Origin: Loxodes magnus
Lineage: Eukaryota > Ciliophora > Karyorelictea > Loxodida > Loxodidae
Reading direction: 5' to 3'
Assembly: GCA_946699065.1 (NCBI GenBank)
Contig: CAMPDV010000135.1
Location: forward strand, 434,001 to 498,000
DNA length: 64,000 bases
In this document: positions 57,895 to 64,000 of the stretch, piece after piece
How positions within the stretch are numbered: position 1 is the first letter of the stretch
Layout of the letters: the number at the start of each line of letters is the position of its first letter
The notes under the pieces: generated by a model
Told to the model about the DNA's origin: nothing
Databases searched by the model: none
What the model saw: only the letters and a program-made list of their open reading frames with translations
Program-made: the position numbers and the translations under genes

Positions 57895-60800
57895 ATGGAT
57901 TTAAAATCACTAGGAATTTCAGATGATGAAAGTGATAAACCTATAGCATAAAGCTTTGTATAGCTAGATAAACAATGGAGAGACTATAAGAAATCAGGAC
58001 TACCAAAGATAAGCTATTAAAATTCCCCTGACTCTAGTTTTATTAATTTGGCTAAGCTTAGACATCCTCGAAAAGTTAGAATGGAAGCTTAGCATGCTTT
58101 TGAGACAGAAAATGTGCATCAATAGAGATACAGAACTAAAATAATAATGAATAAACTAGGGAAGGAAAAAAGCATCTCCTAAGTAATTAAGAACGAGACT
58201 AAAGATATCTCTTATAGATAGGATATCTAGTTCAAGTAGGAATCTCAACATGAAAAGATGATTTAGTAACTTTTAGCTGTTACTGGGACTGTAAAATCAT
58301 AAACTCCTTTCACAAATCTTCCTAAGTCTATTGAAGAGGCTCTTGAATAATATCATGATCTTAATAGTCCTAAGGGAAAGTTAGCTTTATAAACATTGAA
58401 GCAAGTTCCTGCTGAATTCATTAGGAATGATAAATCTGAGATAGTATAGAAAATGAGTGCTCCTGCAGGGAGATAAGAAGCAAAGTCTTTATCAGTATGA
58501 CTTGATAATATGCTGAAGAAGATATAAATTAAAAAGAACTGAACCTCTGTATAAACTTTTGAAACTGTTCAGCTTATTTATTCTATCTGCTTAAAAGAAA
58601 TTGTTAGGCAAGTTTCTGTTACTTGCGCAGAAAGAGGTTCTATTCTTGAAAGGATTTGAAAAGCCTATTTATAACTATTTGAAAAAGCCTTAGAAACTAA
58701 TAGACTTGAAAGAATTCATGCTGATGACCTGAGGAAAAAAGAAAACTGGAACTTAACCAATAAGTTTACAAAAGAACTCACAGAAACTAAGGAAAAACTC
58801 CAAGAGACAACAAACAACTATAAGAAAGCAGCATAAGCACTAGAAATTGCAGAGGAAACTGTAAGAAAGCTAGAGATAAAGGAAAGAAAGCAATCAGAGA
58901 AAATTAAAATTCTGTAAAGTCAGTATGAAGAAGTAAGAAAAAGGCATCTTATACTTGAGGAGGATAAAAACTTGCGCAACCTTGCAAACACAACTGATAA
59001 TATGTAAGTTATCTATAAGAAATTCAAAGAGAATAAGAGACATACTCAGAATTTACTCAACGAGGATCCTCTAATCAATCAAGATCTTTCAGATGTTGAT
59101 ATAAATGAGGAAAACTCAGAAAGCAACTTATTATAATACCTCAATTAGTTATATGAAAAGGAAAAGTATTTATTAAATTAAGACTTCAGAGATTTTGGAA
59201 CTACTACTTAGGATCTCTACAATACTAATGATCAAGACACTATGACCAAATTTAAAGATTTTTATATTCCAGTCGTAGATGTAAAGAGTGAAACTAAGGA
59301 GGAAACAATGGAATTTCATGATATTTAACAAGATATAAGAAGAACTCATAAGAGTAGCATGTTCTTAGCATAGGGAATAAAAATGAATTTGAAAACAGTT
59401 ATATAAGAAGATGGTTCGTAGTAATAACTAAAATAAGGATTGCTAAGGACTATTACTAATAAATCAGAGGAGTCTAATATAATTCTAGACTAAAAAGAGG
59501 CACTCGAGTTTATTAAATAGATACTTGAAAGCTTAGAAATAGAGCCAGATATCCTCTAACCTTCTTATTTCCAAGTAGGTTCTTTAAATTGAACAGGTAT
59601 AAAGAACTTATTTTAAGGGGATTAGAGTTCCTAGTAGAAAATGAAATAAAATATAGATTCTCAGTATAATAAGTGTAGGAATTTGGTTGAGTAAGCTTTT
59701 ACTATTATTGAAAAGCTGTTATTTTATATATGGAATAGCCATAAAGAAGTCTAACTTAAGATTGAACAACGAGATGACCAACTGAAAAGTCTGTAAATAA
59801 CTCTTGAGGAAAAGGAAAAAAAGAAAAAGGGAGTTAAGGGAAAAAAGAAGGGTGAAAAAAAAGTGGATAAAGAAAAATAGGCAGAATAGAAAAAACTCAC
59901 AAAGGTAACTGAAGGACATATTTCCTTCGAATTAGTGAAATTAGCTTAAAAAAAGTGAAAGACAATTAAGTAGCTAATCCCTAAGAGATAGTTGGTTAAA
60001 ATGATTACCGCACTTATTGAAGATAAAATAAAACTGTCATCAGACATTGCAATTAAGCATAAAGAATTAGTTCCCTTTACATACGATCACACTTTAGAAA
60101 GTAATATACCCAAAAAACAAGCAGAGCAAAAATATATTCAATTTATAGCTTCTCTGATCAAGCATAAAGAATCCCCAACCATTTAATTATTTGGTAGATA
60201 TCTAAAATTATATGATCCATATGATCAAGAAGACGCAGAATTTTACCTTGATATTTATGGCCATTTAAACTAAGTGTAATTTGTCATATTTAGAAATGCT
60301 TTTCACGAAGCATCCCAAGGAGAAGATTTCAAAGTTATAAGCGTAAAAAGGGCAAATGAATGTATTGACAAATTTTTCTAAAACACTCTTTTGCCTGATC
60401 TTTTAAAAAACCTTCAGAATGAGGTAAGCTTTAAATTAGTTGAAAGAACTTGAAAGGAAAGATTCATTGAAGTCATTTCTAGTAGTAGAGTTTGAAAAGT
60501 GGATACATATTATAATGACTTACTTCTAAGAGGTTAAACAATAGGCTAAAGAACATGTCAGTGACTTATTTGCAGCAGCTGATGTAAGTTTTAATGTTTA
60601 GTTAAATGGAGATGGCTATCTAGAGTTTGGAGAGTTTTAACTACTTTTTAGGCATTTCGCTCCTAAAGACTATACGTGAGATGAAGCCTAAAAAATGTTT
60701 TCTAGTTCTGCTGATTTGATGATTGAAGACAAAGATAATAAATAGGTATAAGCTATGTCATTTGACAAATTCGCTGGAATGGCTATTTAGTATGACTTCT

Positions 60801-61464
60801 TCAGCTAGAAGAACTAAATGGAATTTCTAAAGATCGATTATTAGAAAGGACTATAAGGTCATATTTAGGAGATTAAAGAAAACCTGGATAAGATATTTGC
60901 AGAGCTAAGTTGAAGGTTTAAATAGGCAGGTGCCATCGAAGACGAATCTGAAAGGCTTGTCATTCTTTATAAGAAATTTGAAGAACAGTATATAGAAAAG
61001 CCAAAAGTACTATGAACAGCTTACAGACTTGTAAATGAAGAATCTAAAAGAATGATAATAGAGTAAGTATTTACAAGTTTAGGTCTAAAATAGATTAACT
61101 ACTTCCAGTTGAATGCTCTAAAATTGCTAAATTCAGAGATGACTAATTTGAAAAGCTTTACATTAAGAGAATAACTAGTGATAGAAACCTCTTGAACACT
61201 ACCACATAAAATAACTTAGATGACTTACCAGATTTTAAGACTCCATTGATTAGAACTAAAACTAACATCAAATCCAGCTTATTTTCAAGAAAGCAAACCT
61301 TAAATTATTCTGAAGACGAGAACCAGTTAGATATTATTAAAACTTCCACTATTTTCCTAGAACCTCCCATGAATCTTCAGCCAATCATGTAAGGGGAAAG
61401 AAAAATAGGGTCAAAAGAGAAAAAAAGAAAACTCTCGAACGCAATAAGAAAAACAAGGAAATGA
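57895..61464 (+). CDS. Large coiled-coil protein with EF-hand-like segment, 1174 aa
   Basis: Three exons: 57895-60423, 60440-61107 and 61137-61464. The 16-nt intron gtaagctttaaattag and a 29-nt intron between them restore a single frame to TGA 61462-61464. Residues about 280-420 are coiled coil. A lysine-rich patch (KKKKGVKGKKKGEKKVDKEK) lies at about 640-665, and a globular helical region follows (ARYLKL-like LFGRYLKLYDPYDQEDAEFY). Near residue 900 an EF-hand-like element has D...NGDGYLEFGEF; the first loop position is spaced unusually, so calcium binding is uncertain. The tail is basic. Architecture fits an axonemal or basal-body protein, but no named ortholog is recognised. It is the only gene here with EF-hand character. 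Confidence 0.8.
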
Positions 61465-61570
61465 GAAGAAATAATTACGACGCTTAAGTTCGCTTTGTTT
61501 AATATATATTTCTGTTTATGATCTCAAATACTATTTAGATATATACTCATTAGAAAGAGATAATATATGC

Positions 61571-62203
61571 ATGTCTGTAAATTACTTAAATAAAGTATCT
61601 TCTAACTAAGATTTCAATAGACTCAAATAAGAAATTAAAGTAGAACTAAATAGGCTTTTAGAATGAAGGTATTATACTTAAGAAGCCTTAAATTTGTAAG
61701 AAAGTATCTGCTATTTACTTAAAAGATATTTTGAAAGCTAATTATAAAGATATGAGATGTATTTAATCTCAGGTATCATCCAAATATTATAAAGAATGAA
61801 GGAAGTAATTGAGATTAACACAGGTCGTTGGTCTTCTGATGAGCATAATAGAATGTAGCAAGGAATTAGATAATTTGGATATAAGTGAACAGTGATTGCT
61901 AAACTTATAGGAAGTAGAGATGCTGCTCAAGTTCGATCTCATTTTTAGAAATTCACGGTATAGTAGAAAAAAAAGGAAGATAAGAAAAGCAAAATTCTAA
62001 CAACGGAAAAAAGCATTTAAATCAATCCTAGGGATTTCTCCTCAAAAGAAGAATAACTTAGATTCTATAGCCCAGCGAATAGAGTTATGGTAGATAATCA
62101 AATAAACTCCTATGAGTAAAAAATACTCAGACAAGATAATCTAAACGATAAAGAATACTTTGACTTTAACTTTGATTTCAATAAAGAAAATTTCTGTCCA
62201 TGA
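61571..62203 (+). CDS. Myb/SANT protein of the SHAQKYF type, 210 aa
   Basis: One frame, ATG 61571 to TGA 62201-62203. Residues 1-80 are helical. Residues 85-130 form a single Myb/SANT repeat: GRWSSDEHNRMQQGIRQFG, then YKWTVIAKLIG and SRDAAQVRSHFQKF. The three regularly spaced aromatic positions (W87, W106 from TGA, F125) and the RSHFQKF end match the SHAQKYF subclass, known for single-repeat DNA-binding regulators in plants and protists. The rest is basic then acidic (EYFDFNFDFNKENFCP) and could be an activation region. It most likely acts in the nucleus. It follows the large coiled-coil gene by 106 bp on the same strand. Confidence 0.85.
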
Positions 62204-62305
62204 ACATCCATTTAAAGTTAATTCATTATACATAATCATTGTAACCCTTTATTCTCTAATCAAACTATATATAATCACATTAACTAAGTTATTTTTCTTA
62301 TAATC

Positions 62306-62683
62306 ATGTCTATAGCCAAGCTAAGTTAAATTATAGGATTTTGTCCAATAAATTGAGGGAAGTAAAGTTTATAAGCAAGAAGTCTTAAACTCAAGCAAGA
62401 GTTGCAGTGTATAAGATATTAATAAGGTATTATGTATGCTCGGAACTAAGAATCAAGAAAGACAGTACAATTATAAGCAAAAGACATTAAACAGATTATT
62501 TATACCTATAAAGGTTACGTTTGATAAGATTAATTACTCGATATTACTAAATCTATTTCTCTGTAAGATTTAATAGAAAAAGAAAGGAGTAAAAAAGGTA
62601 ATGCATTCTTATTATTACAAAATAAGGGTTTTAAATAAAGTAGGAAATAGATAGCAATGGGAAATTTTACAATTCATTTATGA
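62306..62683 (+). CDS. Small hypothetical protein, 125 aa
   Basis: ATG 62306 (MSIAKLSQIIGFCPINWGKQ) to TGA 62681-62683 in one frame with balanced composition: LKLKQELQCIRYQQGIMYAR, TVQLQAKDIKQIIYTYKGYV, SLQDLIEKERSKKGNAFLLL. It is probably a small helical soluble protein. It fills the gap between the Myb gene and Rab GDI, all on the + strand (spacings 102 and 51 bp). No family is recognised. Confidence 0.6.
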
Positions 62684-62734
62684 CTAATTTTATATATTTA
62701 CTACTTCAATATTTGAATAGATTTAATATAATAA

Positions 62735-64000
62735 ATGGAAGAGGAATATGATATCATTATACTTGGTACTGGTATAACTGAATGTGTTATATCAGGAATT
62801 CTCTCAGCTCATAAACAAAAAGTATTTCATATAGATAAAAATTCCTATTTTGGAAGTGAGTCAGCAACTATAAACCTCAATGAACTTTATAGAAGATTTA
62901 AGCCCAATTAAGAACCTCCTTCAATGCTAAGAAGAAATGGCAATTGGAATATAGATTTAATACCTAAACTAATAATGTCCACTGATAGCATAGCTTAGAT
63001 TATCATTAATCTAAACCTAGTATCCACTTAGCTTTAATTTTAAATAATTGAGGAAACTTATTTCTTTTAGCATTAAAAGCCTGGCTTCTTTTCTAAAAAG
63101 TAAAAAGATATTTGATAAATTCCTATTTTGGAATCTGAAATTTACAATAGTTAAACTATGGGGTATTTTGAGAAGAAAAGATATTCTAAATTTATAAGGT
63201 TCGTATAAGAGTACAGCCCAAATAACCATTAAACTCTTGGAGGGTTAAATTTACGAAATGATCCTTTTAAAGCATTAGCTTAGTATTTTGGACTTGATCT
63301 TAGTACAGTAGAATTTATAGGCCATGCAATTGCTTTATATAATGATGATAGATTTATTAATGAACCTGCTCATGATACTCTCATTAGAATATAGAACTAT
63401 ATCAATGCTAAATAAAGATATGGATCTTCTTCTTTTATCTACCCTCATTGAGGACTTGGAACTATTTCTGAAGGCTTCTGTAGATTAACTTCCTTAAACG
63501 GAGGTGTTTTTTAAATAGAGTAGCCTTTTGAAGGATTTATGTATGAGAAGGGTAAAGTAGTAGGAGTTAAGAGTAACAACTAAATTATTAGATGCTAGGC
63601 AGTAATATGTGACCCTTCCTATGCAATGCATAAAGTTAAGTATACAGGGAAAGTAATTAGATCTATTGTTCTGCTAAACCATTTAATTGAAAATCTGAAT
63701 AAAGAAGCCTTCCAAATAGTTATTCCTTAAAAGTAGGTAGGAAGAAATTCAGACATCCATATAACCTTTCTTTCAGATAAATTTAAGATATGCGATAAAG
63801 GATTTTATATTGCTTCATGTAGCACTATTGTAGAAACTTAGAATCCTGAGGAAGAACTTTCTCCAGCCTATAAGCTTTTAGGTGAAATAATCGACAAGTT
63901 CATAATAGTAATTTCCTTAAATATAGATAAGTGATATTTATGAGTCTCTTGATAACGGAGAAGAGGATAAAATTTTTGTAAGTAAGAGTTATGATTGATC
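62735..64000 (+). CDS. GDI: Rab GDP-dissociation inhibitor (partial, cut by window end)
   Basis: Starts [20 protein letters not shown], the GDI/REP FAD-like N-terminus, followed by [74 protein letters not shown] and [18 protein letters not shown], all GDI landmarks. In VIPQKQVGRNSDI the two Q are TAA (63728) and TAG (63734), where animal GDIs read IIPQNQV. A 19-nt intron at 63908-63926 interrupts KFI-ISDI and is fixed by homology; after it the frame reads KIFVSKSYD like the family's QIFISRTYD. GDI extracts GDP-bound Rab GTPases from membranes and keeps them soluble. About the last tenth of the protein is missing beyond 64000. Confidence 0.97.

Noticed and set aside
1-64000. CRISPR arrays, rRNA genes, bacterial operons or phage genes
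   Set aside because: No regularly spaced identical repeats, no rRNA core sequences and no ribosome-binding-site pattern were seen; codon reassignment and introns mark the DNA as ciliate nuclear.

Overview
ORGANISM AND CODE. The window is AT-rich eukaryotic DNA that reads as coding only under a ciliate code in which TAA and TAG mean glutamine and TGA means tryptophan inside genes and stop at gene ends. Conserved proteins fix this. In the Rab-GDI gene a TAA and a TAG fall where animal GDIs have Q in IIPQNQV, and in the TTL-like gene a TGA falls on the invariant W of the FDxRxW motif. All gene ends that I accept are TGA. This matches the ambiguous code described for karyorelict ciliates (Loxodes and relatives); a heterotrich such as Condylostoma is less likely because it also stops at UAA/UAG. 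Introns are tiny GT-AG introns of about 16-30 nt. Under the standard code the genes fall into short meaningless ORFs.

LAYOUT. 0-4.7 kb: decayed retroelement-type material (coiled-coil and zinc-knuckle ORFs, a structured dispersed repeat). 5.6-12.1 kb: four unrecognised genes, two converging with overlapping ends. 12.2-14.3 kb: a histidine phosphatase and a second coding stretch. 15.0-19.1 kb: a coiled-coil gene, a FOP/CEP43-like centrosomal gene and two small genes. 19.4-28.9 kb: an SLC35B1-like nucleotide-sugar transporter, a TTL-like tubulin-modifying enzyme with a long C-terminal extension, coiled-coil genes and small unknowns. 28.9-37.9 kb: a nearly perfect inverted duplication (arms about 1.2 kb, spacer about 6.5 kb), each arm holding an intact membrane-protein gene; the spacer holds a membrane protein, small genes, a LINE 3' fragment, the second copy of the structured repeat, a C2H2 zinc-finger gene and an ankyrin gene. 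39.4-49 kb: small membrane and unknown proteins, Sec63 and a hybrid histidine kinase. 50.4-52.6 kb: one unknown gene and another zinc-knuckle remnant. 53-64 kb: a gene-dense block with a purple-acid-phosphatase-like enzyme, a zinc-binding coiled-coil protein, a large coiled-coil protein, a SHAQKYF-type Myb protein and Rab GDI (cut by the window edge).

HOW THE GENES RELATE. No operons or obvious pathway cluster are seen; genes lie on both strands. Several products suit a ciliated cell: FOP/CEP43 (basal body), TTL-like enzyme (tubulin modification) and many coiled-coil proteins. Sec63, the sugar transporter and Rab GDI are core secretory-pathway genes. No rRNA, tRNA, CRISPR or bacterial-type signals were found.

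LIMITS. With no reserved stop codon except TGA, AT-rich noncoding DNA gives long open frames by chance. I trusted a gene when it had family motifs, or an ATG-to-TGA frame with balanced composition, or frames reconciled by a GT-AG intron. Unrecognised small genes are therefore marked with modest confidence.
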